A stretch of DNA of 64,000 bases, taken from positions 124,001 to 188,000 of the forward strand of contig NZ_VUNE01000004.1 of NCBI RefSeq assembly GCF_009695815.1, written 5' to 3'. Numbering within the stretch: the stretch's first letter is position 1; every line of letters starts with the position of its first letter. The position numbers and the translations under genes are program-made. Source of the DNA: Peptostreptococcus porci. GTDB lineage: Bacteria; Bacillota; Clostridia; Peptostreptococcales; Peptostreptococcaceae. The notes below the pieces were generated by a model that saw nothing but the letters and a program-made list of their open reading frames with translations, was not told the DNA's origin and made no database searches. Below are positions 1-8,893 of this stretch, in pieces.

Positions 1-486
1 TTCCTCGATGCTTTCTACCACACCCTCCATTCTATATGGAACCATGATTAGATGCTTTACAACCTCAGTTTCTTGAACATATCCAAGGATATCTCCTTCT
101 TCTACTCTGTCACCGACCTTTGCTTCAGCGTGGAAAGTCCATTTCTTTTCTCTATCAAGTGAAGGTACTTCAACACCTTTTGTAAGGAAATCCCCAGCAA
201 CTGCTCTAAATTTTTCCAATGGTCTTTGAATACCATCAAACATATTTTCAATCAACCCAGGACCAAGCTCAACACTCAATGGTTCTCCTGTAGTTTCAAC
301 TGGTTCACCAGGACCAATTCCTGCTGTTTCTTCGTATACCTGTATTGAAGCTTTGTCATCACGCATTTCTATTATCTCGCCTATCAGCTTTGAATCAGAT
401 ACTTTTACAACGTCGTAAATATTAGCATCTGACATTCCTTCTGCTACAACAAGTGGACCAGATACTTTGACTATTTTTCCTGCCAT
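1..486 (-). CDS. ntpA: V-type ATP synthase catalytic subunit A, N-terminal part
   Basis: Only the first 162 residues are in the window; the gene runs off the left edge. Subunit A is the catalytic nucleotide-binding subunit of the cytoplasmic V1 head. The visible part starts [18 protein letters not shown], the usual N-terminal beta-barrel, and continues into the family's non-homologous insert ([11 protein letters not shown]). The nucleotide-binding domain is outside the window. The ATG is preceded by GGAGGAGAGG. It lies 17 bases after the subunit F gene and is the seventh gene of the operon, in the Enterococcus hirae ntp order. Subunits B and D are expected just beyond the edge. Confidence 0.95.
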   Translation of the reverse strand, partial: MAGKIVKVSGPLVVAEGMSDANIYDVVKVSDSKLIGEIIEMRDDKASIQVYEETAGIGPGEPVETTGEPLSVELGPGLIENMFDGIQRPLEKFRAVAGDFLTKGVEVPSLDREKKWTFHAEAKVGDRVEEGDILGYVQETEVVKHLIMVPYRMEGVVESIEE

Positions 487-503
487 AACGTCGCCTCTCC
501 TCC

Positions 504-827
504 TTATTTATCAGAATTGGCAAATATATTACTACCAACTGCCTTTTCTACGTTTTTATTTATATCATTCATCCCTATTCCAAGACTACCTTGATTAGAA
601 GGTATTAATATTATCGCTGGAACAAGTTTTTTCTTATATCTCAATATAGTTTCCTCAATATGCTGAGCAATATGCTCTGTAACAAATATCAATCCATAAT
701 TTTCCTCAGCAAGAGAATCTATTATATTTCTGGCTTCTTTTCCATCAATAGCTGGAAAAACATCTATTCCTATCGACTTAAAAGCCAATATTGAGTCCTT
801 ATCTCCGACTGCACCTATCTTATACAT
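504..827 (-). CDS. ntpG: V-type ATP synthase subunit F (NtpG)
   Basis: A 107-residue protein of the central stalk (subunit F in archaeal naming, NtpG in Enterococcus), thought to link the rotor to the V1 head. It starts [20 protein letters not shown], the typical Rossmann-like N-terminus, followed by the family's [11 protein letters not shown] strand. Length is normal for the family (about 100 residues). Its ATG overlaps the stop codon of the upstream subunit C gene (TAATG), which indicates translational coupling. It sits between subunits C and A as in other bacterial V-ATPase operons. Confidence 0.9.
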   Translation of the reverse strand: MYKIGAVGDKDSILAFKSIGIDVFPAIDGKEARNIIDSLAEENYGLIFVTEHIAQHIEETILRYKKKLVPAIILIPSNQGSLGIGMNDINKNVEKAVGSNIFANSDK

Positions 828-1822
828 TAAATATCACCCAACCTCTCTCTAAGCTTAGTAGATGGAATGTTATTCAATTTTCCAACTAGTATCAGTCTAA
901 TTATTGAAATTTCCTTTTCTTTTGCCACAAGATATGCGAATATAGGTTCTGGCCCAAAGGAAACAAATCTAGAATCAGAATTTAGTCTACTCAAGAAAAC
1001 ATCTCTCATGTTGTCAATTACTCCAAGACTTCCTTTTTCCTTGTATTCATCAACACATTCCAATAAGGCTCTTCCTACTCGTTCAGACTTTAGTGCCACT
1101 GCAACTCTATCGAAATCCTCTCTTGATAAGGAAATCAATCTAGACACAGATACACCTCCACCTTCAACCAAAATTTGATTTAGGAAGTTTTGAGATTTAC
1201 CCATTTTCACTGCCCTTAGCATCGACGATATATTGAAGAAATCTATGCTCGAACTGACATATTCACTAAACAAATCTATCGCCAGTGAATCTGAAATCTC
1301 TTTGAGATGTGAGTAATATGCCTTATCTATAACTATGTCAATCATCTGAGGATCATTTGTCTCTTCATAGATAGCTTCCCCACTTCTCAAAGCTTTGATA
1401 AATTCACTTTTTGTATCTGTAAAGTGTCCGTTTTCAAATTGAACTCTTATCTTATCCGGATTATTATCACTCGAATATATAAATAAGTCATCAAAATTCT
1501 TTCCAGAAACCTTACCCTTTACAATTGCCTTTAAATTATGGTAGTCGTACTTCAATGACAAAATTTCTAATATTCTCTTGTCATTTAACATCTCAGCTCC
1601 TAATTTAAAAACTCTGGAAGTTTCATTTTTCAACAAAAGTTCATAATTTTTGACACCATCAACGCCTTCTGCACTCTTTATGTACTCTGAATCCAAAAGA
1701 ATCTTAAACGCTTCATCAGCATCTTTGGCATCTATCATCTTATCTAGTTTTCCTTTGTCGAGAAGTCTTTTCTCATAAACCCTCGCCATCACTACACCCT
1801 GGGCGTAATCCAATCTATCCAT
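827..1822 (-). CDS. ntpC: V-type ATP synthase subunit C (AC39/d family)
   Basis: A 331-residue mostly helical protein of the AC39/subunit d family, which joins the central stalk to the membrane rotor ring. The N-terminus ([20 protein letters not shown]) and the helical repeats with conserved Tyr/Asp-His-N-LK ([12 protein letters not shown]) fit the family, and length is normal (about 330). No membrane segment is visible, as expected for a peripheral subunit. It follows ntpE by 13 bases and overlaps the next gene by one base. Confidence 0.92.
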   Translation of the reverse strand: MDRLDYAQGVVMARVYEKRLLDKGKLDKMIDAKDADEAFKILLDSEYIKSAEGVDGVKNYELLLKNETSRVFKLGAEMLNDKRILEILSLKYDYHNLKAIVKGKVSGKNFDDLFIYSSDNNPDKIRVQFENGHFTDTKSEFIKALRSGEAIYEETNDPQMIDIVIDKAYYSHLKEISDSLAIDLFSEYVSSSIDFFNISSMLRAVKMGKSQNFLNQILVEGGGVSVSRLISLSREDFDRVAVALKSERVGRALLECVDEYKEKGSLGVIDNMRDVFLSRLNSDSRFVSFGPEPIFAYLVAKEKEISIIRLILVGKLNNIPSTKLRERLGDI

Positions 1823-1835
1823 AAACTACCCCCTG

Positions 1836-2381
1836 TTATTTAAAAAGTACCTTAGCTATTTCACCCTGTACCTCATCTTTTATATAGTTAAGTTGAGTGT
1901 CAAAAGTATAATTCTTTTCTATTCCACCTGTCACTTCGATAAAACCAGATTCTGTAAATCTATCTTCCAGCACCTTAACATTTGGAAATGCACTCTTTAC
2001 AACATCCAATTTATCTTGCTGTACTACTAGAATTGAATCTTCTGAGAAACTCAAATTGTTCTTGATATATTCCACATACTTTTCTGATCCAATTTCTTTC
2101 ATATCCTTCAAAGCAGCCTCAAAAACTCTTTGAATTACCTCTTGCTTTACCTTTAATTCTCCGTCTCTAGCTTTCAGATTCGCATTTGAAACCAATCTCT
2201 CCTTTAGGCTCTCAGCTTCTCTAGCTCCCTTTTCAACCATAGATTTATACTTAGCTTCACACTGATTCTCAGAACTCAACTCAATTTTTTTGACCTTGTC
2301 CTTCGCTTCGGATAGAATATCGTCAGCAGACCTTTTGGCTTCGTCCAATATTCTATCAGTCAGTTTACTTAGTTCTGCCAT
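1836..2381 (-). CDS. ntpE: V-type ATP synthase subunit E
   Basis: A 181-residue peripheral-stalk protein. The N-terminal half (about residues 5-90) is a charged, Lys/Glu/Ala-rich helix suited to the long E/G coiled coil. The C-terminal half contains the E-type globular domain, ending with a Gly-Gly-Ile-Glu segment (VTGGIEKNYTFDTQLN) before the last helix. It would pair with the coiled-coil protein encoded first in the operon (ntpF). Start ATG has an upstream GGAAGTG. Length is normal for the family. Confidence 0.92.
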   Translation of the reverse strand: MAELSKLTDRILDEAKRSADDILSEAKDKVKKIELSSENQCEAKYKSMVEKGAREAESLKERLVSNANLKARDGELKVKQEVIQRVFEAALKDMKEIGSEKYVEYIKNNLSFSEDSILVVQQDKLDVVKSAFPNVKVLEDRFTESGFIEVTGGIEKNYTFDTQLNYIKDEVQGEIAKVLFK

Positions 2382-2426
2382 AACATCACTTCCTTTTCTA
2401 TAAATTTAATTTCTTTTTGCATTTTT

Positions 2427-2912
2427 TTAAGCAAAGAAAGAAGTAAAGTTAAAGAATAATAGAAGTGAGATTACGAATGCCAATAGTGCATAAGTTTCAA
2501 CCATTACTGAGTAAATTATACCCTTTGTAGTCTGTGATTCGTTCTTTGCAAGGATTCCTATACCACTTGCAGCAACCTTACCCTGAGAAACAGCTGAACC
2601 CCAGCCTACAAACCCTATCGGCATACCAACTGCTGCCAAGTACATACCTTGTTCTAGCGGAAGATCACCTGTTAATTTTAAAAGTATTAAAAGACCTATA
2701 ACAAATCCGTATAGTCCCTGTGTACCAGGAAGTAACTGTAATATAAGTGTCTTACCAAATTTTTGTGGCTCTTCTGGAACCAATCCTGATGCAGCTTGTC
2801 CAACTATTGAAAGCCCCTTTGCAGAACCTATTGCTGCCAACATCGCTGCTACAACACCAACTGCTCCAAATACTACTCCACCGTGTTCTACTATCCATGT
2901 TGCGAAATTCAT
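2427..2912 (-). CDS. ntpK: V-type ATPase proteolipid (rotor ring) subunit K, Na+-type
   Basis: A 161-residue protein with four hydrophobic segments (two fused hairpins) that forms the c-ring. The residues known to coordinate Na+ in Enterococcus hirae NtpK are present at the same numbers: Leu61, Thr64 and Gln65 in LPGTQ, Gln110 in SQGKVAA, and the ion-carrying Glu139 in VETYALL; Tyr68 is also kept. From that established structure I infer that this enzyme moves Na+ rather than H+. ATG is preceded by GAGGAGGTTATTTTT. Its place between subunits I and E is canonical. Confidence 0.95.
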   Translation of the reverse strand: MNFATWIVEHGGVVFGAVGVVAAMLAAIGSAKGLSIVGQAASGLVPEEPQKFGKTLILQLLPGTQGLYGFVIGLLILLKLTGDLPLEQGMYLAAVGMPIGFVGWGSAVSQGKVAASGIGILAKNESQTTKGIIYSVMVETYALLAFVISLLLFFNFTSFFA

Positions 2913-3027
2913 AAAAATAACCTCCTCAATTTCTTGTTTAATAATCGTTTTATCTTTTTATTTTTCACATTATTATTTGTTATTTTTCCTTTTCAGTTTT
3001 TATGTTTTTCTTCTTTAGTTTTATGTA

Positions 3028-5001
3028 TTAATCCTCATAATGTCTATCTAGGTTAATATATTTTGTCTTATTTCTAAAGAATCTAAACGCCTTTCCTCCA
3101 CCTTCATAGAATTTTCCGAAGAATTCCACGTAGATCAATCTAAGTGCGTGAACATAAGCACCTAGGCAAGAAAGGAATAAGTTAAATGCATGGAAGAATA
3201 CCAAAATAAATATGGCTGCTACCATTCCAACTGGGCTACCCCACATCATACCAGCTATCATGTTTACAGAAAATGCTATATATCCACCAGACATTCCCAA
3301 TGCCATCAAACGTGAATACGAAACAAAGTCGCCTATATAGCTTGAGATTCCATATACATTATATAATCCTGCAACCAATCTAACTGCGATGTTTCCTTCT
3401 GCACCTCTTGCTCCACCTATTACCAATAGAACTATACCTATAATCATACAATACTTAAATATGTTTGATAGGGCCGGATTGACAACACCCATTGTCGATA
3501 ACAAGAATAATATTATTCCTGCCAATGTTATATACCATGCTATTACATCAAAAAACATATCGACGTACTGACCATCTCTTATTTGCATATAGCCTTTTAT
3601 TGCAAGAGCGTATGCTAGATGAATGCCCCCGATTGCTATAGATATTACCAATACAGTCATAAACTGAGTACCTAAATCCAAAAGCTTCCACATACCTGGT
3701 ATGCTTGCTCCAAAATATGAACCGTACAAAAATCCCCATATCGTCGTCGAAACACCCAACAACTGGAAGAATCTGACGTTCTTTCTCATATCTGGAGTAA
3801 AGTTGCAGAACTTTAATCCTAATGTTGTAAGTAAAAGCAATACCACTCCATAACCAAAGTCCGCAGACATCATTCCGAAGAAAAATGCGTATATCGGTGC
3901 GTATAGTGGAGTTGGATCTATTTCATTATACTTTGGCAACGCATATGTTGATGTTATCCCTTCAAAAATTCTTACAAACCTATTGTTTTTTAATAGAATT
4001 GGAACATCATCACTATCTCTTTCTGCGTCTTCATACTCGATTGAATAAACCTCACCGGAAATTTTCTCAACAGATTGCTCAAATCTTTTGACCTCAAAAT
4101 CTGGAAGATAGCCACTGATCATACAGATACTAGCAGTCGTCATAAAATCCTTCTGAGCCGATTCTCTAACCTTCAAATTTCCTATATAGTCATACATTAA
4201 CTTGAAATCGTCAGCCAGCTCAGCTTTTTCTGCTATTTTCTGTTCTATAGAAGCTTTCTCAATTTCTATTTCCTTGACCTCCGATGTCAAGGTCTCAATC
4301 TTTTTCATAGGCAGGTCATCTGAATCGAATTTCAGCTTATTAAAGTTACCAGCTCTAAAGGCTTCGTTTAATTCTTCAGTTTCTCGCTTATCGCTTACTA
4401 CGAAGAATAGATGTTCGTCTTTATTTTGTCCAAACTCCTCATAATAAGTGTATTCCATTTTCTTCATCTCATCCAAAAATGGTTCCAGCACTTTTTCAGA
4501 AACGCCTCCAACAACACCATCAAATCTTTTCAAATGTTCCAACTCATCAAAGCTGATATCCAGATTAGAAATGGGCTGAAGCTCCTTTATCATCTCTTTC
4601 CTTTTAGAAATTTTCGACTCAGCTCTACTCAAATCATCACCTAGTAATTTGACCTCTTCATAATCCTTCTCAAAGTCAATTTCGGAAATCCTTTTTTCCA
4701 TCTCTTCAAATGTAAAGTTCGGAAGTCCCCTTATCAAACCTTTAATACCTGAAACAGAAGGACTATACTTACTGATTAAATCAATTGCATAAGTACACTT
4801 GTTCAGTTTTTCGTCATAGCTAGAAATAGTGTCATCAAAATCAATCGTCTTAAACCTTGAAAGTAATTCTTCATCGAATTCTGCTACTTCCTTTACATCT
4901 TCAAACTGAACGCTTCTAAAAAGCTGGAGCTCTCTCAACAATTCCTCGCGATGAGATTGCAATACTAAGAGGTTGAACTTTTTCATATTTACTATCGCCA
5001 T
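3028..5001 (-). CDS. ntpI: V-type ATP synthase subunit I (a subunit)
   Basis: A 657-residue subunit forming the membrane ion path and stator anchor. Residues 1 to about 340 are cytoplasmic and rich in coiled coil; the rest carries about seven membrane helices. The essential Arg lies in SYSRLMALGM (Arg564), with a second conserved Arg in HALRLIYVEFF (Arg621), matching the two arginines known from the family. The gene starts one base after the ntpF stop. Length is normal (about 650). Confidence 0.95.
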   Translation of the reverse strand: MAIVNMKKFNLLVLQSHREELLRELQLFRSVQFEDVKEVAEFDEELLSRFKTIDFDDTISSYDEKLNKCTYAIDLISKYSPSVSGIKGLIRGLPNFTFEEMEKRISEIDFEKDYEEVKLLGDDLSRAESKISKRKEMIKELQPISNLDISFDELEHLKRFDGVVGGVSEKVLEPFLDEMKKMEYTYYEEFGQNKDEHLFFVVSDKRETEELNEAFRAGNFNKLKFDSDDLPMKKIETLTSEVKEIEIEKASIEQKIAEKAELADDFKLMYDYIGNLKVRESAQKDFMTTASICMISGYLPDFEVKRFEQSVEKISGEVYSIEYEDAERDSDDVPILLKNNRFVRIFEGITSTYALPKYNEIDPTPLYAPIYAFFFGMMSADFGYGVVLLLLTTLGLKFCNFTPDMRKNVRFFQLLGVSTTIWGFLYGSYFGASIPGMWKLLDLGTQFMTVLVISIAIGGIHLAYALAIKGYMQIRDGQYVDMFFDVIAWYITLAGIILFLLSTMGVVNPALSNIFKYCMIIGIVLLVIGGARGAEGNIAVRLVAGLYNVYGISSYIGDFVSYSRLMALGMSGGYIAFSVNMIAGMMWGSPVGMVAAIFILVFFHAFNLFLSCLGAYVHALRLIYVEFFGKFYEGGGKAFRFFRNKTKYINLDRHYED

Positions 5002-5002
5002 A

Positions 5003-5314
5003 CTACTTCACTATCCTCTCTATTAGTATTTTTTTTGCAGCATCGAATTTTACTTGAGGAATGTCTACTATTTCTTTACATCTTTCTTTACTCGTATTAG
5101 AAATATCATCCAACTCTGATTTAATATCTTCCTGAGCCTGTACTCTCAATCTTTCACATTCCTTTTTTGCAGACAGTATCGTTTCTTCAAGTCGAGACTT
5201 TGACTTATTTTCTGCTAAATTAACCAAGTTTTTTGCCTCGTCTTTTGCTCTTTTTACCATAGTATCTGCTTCTTCCTCTGCTTCAATTATTTTTAATAAA
5301 GCATCTTTTGCCAT
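5003..5314 (-). CDS. ntpF: V-type ATPase stalk coiled-coil subunit (NtpF/subunit H)
   Basis: A 103-residue, almost wholly helical and highly charged protein (Glu, Lys and Ala-rich heptads), as expected for the peripheral stalk partner of subunit E. It is the first gene of the operon, as ntpF is in Enterococcus. The start used is the ATG at 5314, behind AAAGGAGGAAG; an in-frame TTG one codon earlier is less likely. The sequence is low in complexity, so identity rests mainly on position and coiled-coil character. Confidence 0.85.
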   Translation of the reverse strand: MAKDALLKIIEAEEEADTMVKRAKDEAKNLVNLAENKSKSRLEETILSAKKECERLRVQAQEDIKSELDDISNTSKERCKEIVDIPQVKFDAAKKILIERIVK

Positions 5315-5317
5315 CAA

Positions 5318-5853
5318 ACTTCCTCCTTTCGAAAAAAATCTTAATTTTCAGATATTATTGTTAATAATTTTACACCAAATCACTTTAATATACAAGTCCG
5401 AAATATTACAAAAAATAAAAACAAAAAAATTTTTATTATATTTTTTCTTTATTTTTACCACATTTTGAATACAAAAAAGTGACTTATGTATTAGTATTAG
5501 TATACCCTATTTCCAACGATATTAAATATTTAAAATTTTCTTAATTTTTATTTTTTAGACTTGTGAGCACCTATTTTAAAATAATATACCAACTGTATTT
5601 CCCCTTGTATTTCTATTGTTTTTTTATAAAAATACACATTGTTCAATCAAATGTTTTCCCAGTTGTTTTTTTTACTTTTTTGTTACTTTTTTATCATTTA
5701 AAAAAGTTGGCATGATAGTTTTTTTCTATATTTAATATATGAAATCGCTATATTGTTGGATTACATACATTTTTTTCACCAAAAAAGAAAGTTACAACAA
5801 GCAAAAAATCATTGCTGTAACTTTCAAATTTACTCTATATCATTTATGTCATT
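5318..5853. other. AT-rich intergenic region between ntp operon and adhE
   Basis: This 536-base stretch holds the ntp operon leader (no convincing -35/-10 pair could be chosen among many AT-rich candidates) and the adhE terminator at its right end. I see no gene in it. Confidence 0.6.
5781..5825 (-). terminator. Rho-independent terminator of adhE
   Basis: GAAAGTTACA (5787-5796) pairs with TGTAACTTTC (5816-5825), with an inner GCAA/TTGC pair. On the minus strand the stem is followed by six T. It lies 29 bases after the adhE stop. Confidence 0.85.
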
Positions 5854-8490
5854 TTATTTTCCATAGTAAGCGTTTAAATACATCTGTTTCAATTCTTCTA
5901 CTAATGGATATCTAGGATTTGCTCCCGTACACTGATCATTAAATGCTTGTAGTGACATTTCATCAAGGTTATTCAAAAAGGCTTTTTCATCAATGCCAGC
6001 TTCCTGAATCGTCTTTGGAAGACCTATTTTTTCCTTTAATTCATCTAAAGCTTTCAATAAATTATCTACAGTTTCTCTGTCGTTCTTTCCAGATTCTACA
6101 CCACAGAATCTAGCAAATTCTGCGTATCTCTTAACACAATCTGGATACTTATATTGAGGAAATGTACCCATTTTTGTTGGAGACTCAGAACAATTGTATT
6201 TTATTACTTCATTTATCAATAATGAGTTGGCAACACCGTGTTGAACATGGTGAAATGCTCCTAATTTATGAGCCATAGAATGACATACTCCCAAAAATGC
6301 ATTTGCAAAAGACATACCTGCCATAGTGGCTGCTATAGCCAACTTTTCTCTAGCTTTGGAATTTGAACCATCTAGATAAGCTATTGATAGGTATTCAAAA
6401 ATAGTCTTTCCTGCTTGTAAAGCCATTCCATCTGCAGGCTCAGATCTCAACATAGAAGCATAAGCTTCTAGCGCATGAGTCATTGCATCTATACCTGAAG
6501 ATGCTGTAAGTCTAGGTGGCATATCTATCATTAAATCAGCATCTACAATTGCCATATTTGGAAGTAATTCATAATCTGCCAGAGGATATTTTACACCCGA
6601 ATCTTGATCAGTTATTACTGCAAATGGTGTTACTTCTGATCCTGTTCCTGCTGATGTTGGAATAGCACAAAAATAAGCCTTTTCTCCCATCTTAGGGAAT
6701 GTATATGCCCTCTTTCTAATATCCATAAATGTCATAGCCATATCTTTAAAATTTGCATCTGGATGCTCGTATAATACCCACATTATCTTTGCTGCATCCA
6801 TTGCTGATCCACCTCCAAGTGCAATTATTAAATCTGGGTTAAAACTCTTCATCGAATTTGCACCTTCGATAGCACAAGCAAGAGTAGGATCTGGAGCAAC
6901 ATTATAGAATGTTGTATGCATTATTCCCATTTTATCCAATTCATCAGTTATTCTATCGACATATCCATTATTGTACAAAAAATTATCAGTAACAATAAAT
7001 GCTCTTCTTTTGTTCATTACTTCCTTAAATTCTTTAATTGCTACTGGAAGGCATCCTTTCTTGAAGTATACTTTTTCTGGTGCTCTAAACCAAAGCATAT
7101 TTTCTCTCCTCTCTGCAACCGTCTTGATATTTAACAAATGTTTAACTCCAACGTTTTCTGATACAGAATTACCTCCCCAAGATCCACAACCTAGAGTGAA
7201 CGAAGGAGCAAGTTTAAAGTTATATAAATCTCCGATACCACCTTGTGAAGACGGTGTATTAATAACCACTCTACAAGTTTTCATGCTACTTATAAACAAA
7301 TTCATTTTTTCAGTACAATTGTCAGTATCAATGTACAATGAAGATGTATGTCCTAAACCACCTTGTTCTACGAGATGTTCAGCTTTTTTTACAGCATCTT
7401 CAAATTTCTTATATTTATACATTGCAAGAATTGGAGATAATTTTTCATGTGCAAATGGTTCAGAAAAATCAGTAGTTTCCACCTCTCCTATAATAATTCT
7501 AGCAGTCTTTGGAACATCAACCCCAGCCATTTTTCCTAAATTATATGGTGATTGCCCAACAATATTTGCGTTTAGTCCTCCGTTTTCGGACAAAATAATT
7601 TTTCTAAATTTGTCAACTTCTTCTTTTGAGAGAATATATGCACCTCTAAAGTCAAATTCATTTCTTACTTTTTCATAAATACTTTCTGGAACTAACACAG
7701 ACTGTTCGGATGCACAAATCATACCATTATCAAAGGACTTAGAAAGAATTATGGAACTCACAGCATTCATTATATCAGCGCTTTCATCAATAATTGCAGG
7801 TACATTTCCTGCACCAACTCCCACTGCTGGCTTTCCTGATGAATATGCAGACTTCACCATTGCAGGTCCTCCTGTAGCTAATATCAAATCTGCCTCTTTC
7901 ATTAATGATGCAGTCAACTCTATAGAAGGCTCATCAACCCAAGCAATTATACCTTCTGGCGCTCCAGCTTTTACCGCTGCTTCCAATACAACTTTTGCAG
8001 CAGCAATTGTTGAATTTTTCGCTCTTGGATGTGGAGAGATAATTATTCCATTTCTTGTTTTCAAAGAAATCAAAGTCTTAAATATCGCTGTTGAAGTTGG
8101 GTTTGTTGTAGGTATTACAGCTGCAATAACACCTACTGGTTCAGCAATTTTTGTTAATCCAAATGCATCATCTCGTTCTATTACACCACAAGTTTTTGTA
8201 TTTTTATACGCATTATAAGTATATTCAGCAGCATAATTATTCTTTATTACTTTGTCTTCAAACACGCCCATTCCCGTTTCATCATTTGCCATTCTAGCCA
8301 AAGGAATTCTCTGGTGATTTGCCGCAAGAGCAGCCGCTAAAAATATTTCATCTACTTTTTCCTGAGAAAATTTTGCAAACTTTTCCTGAGCAGATTTCAC
8401 CTCTTTCAACTTTTTTTCAAATGATGTCAAATCATTTACTAGATATTGATTTTTAACTACTTTTGCATTTTTTGTTTTCTGGTTATTCAT
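5854..8490 (-). CDS. adhE: Bifunctional aldehyde-alcohol dehydrogenase AdhE
   Basis: An 878-residue fusion enzyme that reduces acetyl-CoA to acetaldehyde and then to ethanol, using NADH. Residues about 15-450 are a CoA-acylating aldehyde dehydrogenase with catalytic Cys259 (FDNGMICASEQS) and the GVGAGNVP segment. The C-terminal half is an iron-dependent alcohol dehydrogenase with the nucleotide motif GGGSAMDAAK and metal-ligand histidines in CHSMAHKLGAFHHVQHG. An upstream ATG would add 35 residues, but the start at 8490 is chosen because GGAGGT sits six bases before it and the upstream stretch overlaps the operator and leader. It is monocistronic. A consensus promoter and a Rex-like site upstream suggest control by the NADH/NAD+ ratio. 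Confidence 0.96.
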   Translation of the reverse strand: MNNQKTKNAKVVKNQYLVNDLTSFEKKLKEVKSAQEKFAKFSQEKVDEIFLAAALAANHQRIPLARMANDETGMGVFEDKVIKNNYAAEYTYNAYKNTKTCGVIERDDAFGLTKIAEPVGVIAAVIPTTNPTSTAIFKTLISLKTRNGIIISPHPRAKNSTIAAAKVVLEAAVKAGAPEGIIAWVDEPSIELTASLMKEADLILATGGPAMVKSAYSSGKPAVGVGAGNVPAIIDESADIMNAVSSIILSKSFDNGMICASEQSVLVPESIYEKVRNEFDFRGAYILSKEEVDKFRKIILSENGGLNANIVGQSPYNLGKMAGVDVPKTARIIIGEVETTDFSEPFAHEKLSPILAMYKYKKFEDAVKKAEHLVEQGGLGHTSSLYIDTDNCTEKMNLFISSMKTCRVVINTPSSQGGIGDLYNFKLAPSFTLGCGSWGGNSVSENVGVKHLLNIKTVAERRENMLWFRAPEKVYFKKGCLPVAIKEFKEVMNKRRAFIVTDNFLYNNGYVDRITDELDKMGIMHTTFYNVAPDPTLACAIEGANSMKSFNPDLIIALGGGSAMDAAKIMWVLYEHPDANFKDMAMTFMDIRKRAYTFPKMGEKAYFCAIPTSAGTGSEVTPFAVITDQDSGVKYPLADYELLPNMAIVDADLMIDMPPRLTASSGIDAMTHALEAYASMLRSEPADGMALQAGKTIFEYLSIAYLDGSNSKAREKLAIAATMAGMSFANAFLGVCHSMAHKLGAFHHVQHGVANSLLINEVIKYNCSESPTKMGTFPQYKYPDCVKRYAEFARFCGVESGKNDRETVDNLLKALDELKEKIGLPKTIQEAGIDEKAFLNNLDEMSLQAFNDQCTGANPRYPLVEELKQMYLNAYYGK

Positions 8491-8544
8491 TCTTCTACCT
8501 CCAAAGCTGTTAAAACAAGCAAAATATAAATAATTTATAAAATA

Positions 8545-8562
8545 TTGTTTATTATTTAACGT
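8545..8562. promoter_or_regulatory. Candidate Rex operator of adhE
   Basis: TTGTTTATTATTTAACGT matches the remembered clostridial Rex consensus TTGTTAA-N4-TTAACAA at 11 of 14 defined bases. It begins just after the -10 box and covers the predicted transcription start, which is a repression geometry. Function is inferred from consensus and from adhE being a common Rex target. Confidence 0.45.
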
Positions 8563-8563
8563 T

Positions 8564-8592
8564 ATTATAAAGCTTTGTTGTTTAATTGTCAA
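8564..8592 (-). promoter_or_regulatory. SigmaA promoter of adhE
   Basis: On the minus strand, perfect TTGACA (8587-8592) and perfect TATAAT (8564-8569) are separated by 17 bases. The leader to the adhE start is about 65 bases. Confidence 0.9.
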
Positions 8593-8826
8593 CACATTTC
8601 ACAGAAATATTTATATTTATATTACACTTATATATATCCTATAAACCTATATAAACTTTAGTTTTTATCCTAATTTATTTATTTTATTTTGTATGTCAAT
8701 GCTTTTATCTTGTTTTAATAAAATTGGTATTTATTGTATTTTTGTTGAATTTTCTAAGATTTAAAGTTGATTTCTATGAATATTATTGTGTTTTTATTGT
8801 CATTATTTGGTTTTCATTTAATATGT

Positions 8827-8858
8827 AAAAAGGGATCGCAAAATAGCAATCCCTTTTT
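8827..8858 (-). terminator. Terminator of the ureidopropionase-like gene
   Basis: AAAAAGGGAT-C-GC (8827-8839) pairs with GC-A-ATCCCTTTTT (8846-8858), and T-runs are present on both strands. It follows the minus-strand gene ending at 8894 by 35 bases. The rest of the 8593-8893 gap holds no gene I can support. Confidence 0.8.
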
Positions 8859-8893
8859 ATCTTCAAACAAATACCTAAAAAATTTATTAAATT

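Noticed and set aside
5709-5725. TGGCAT on the plus strand resembling a sigma-54 -24 box
   Set aside because: No TTGC follows at the -12 position, and no plus-strand gene lies downstream.
6971-7678. Long plus-strand open frame inside adhE
   Set aside because: Antisense shadow of a well-conserved gene. It has no ribosome-binding site and no recognisable domain.
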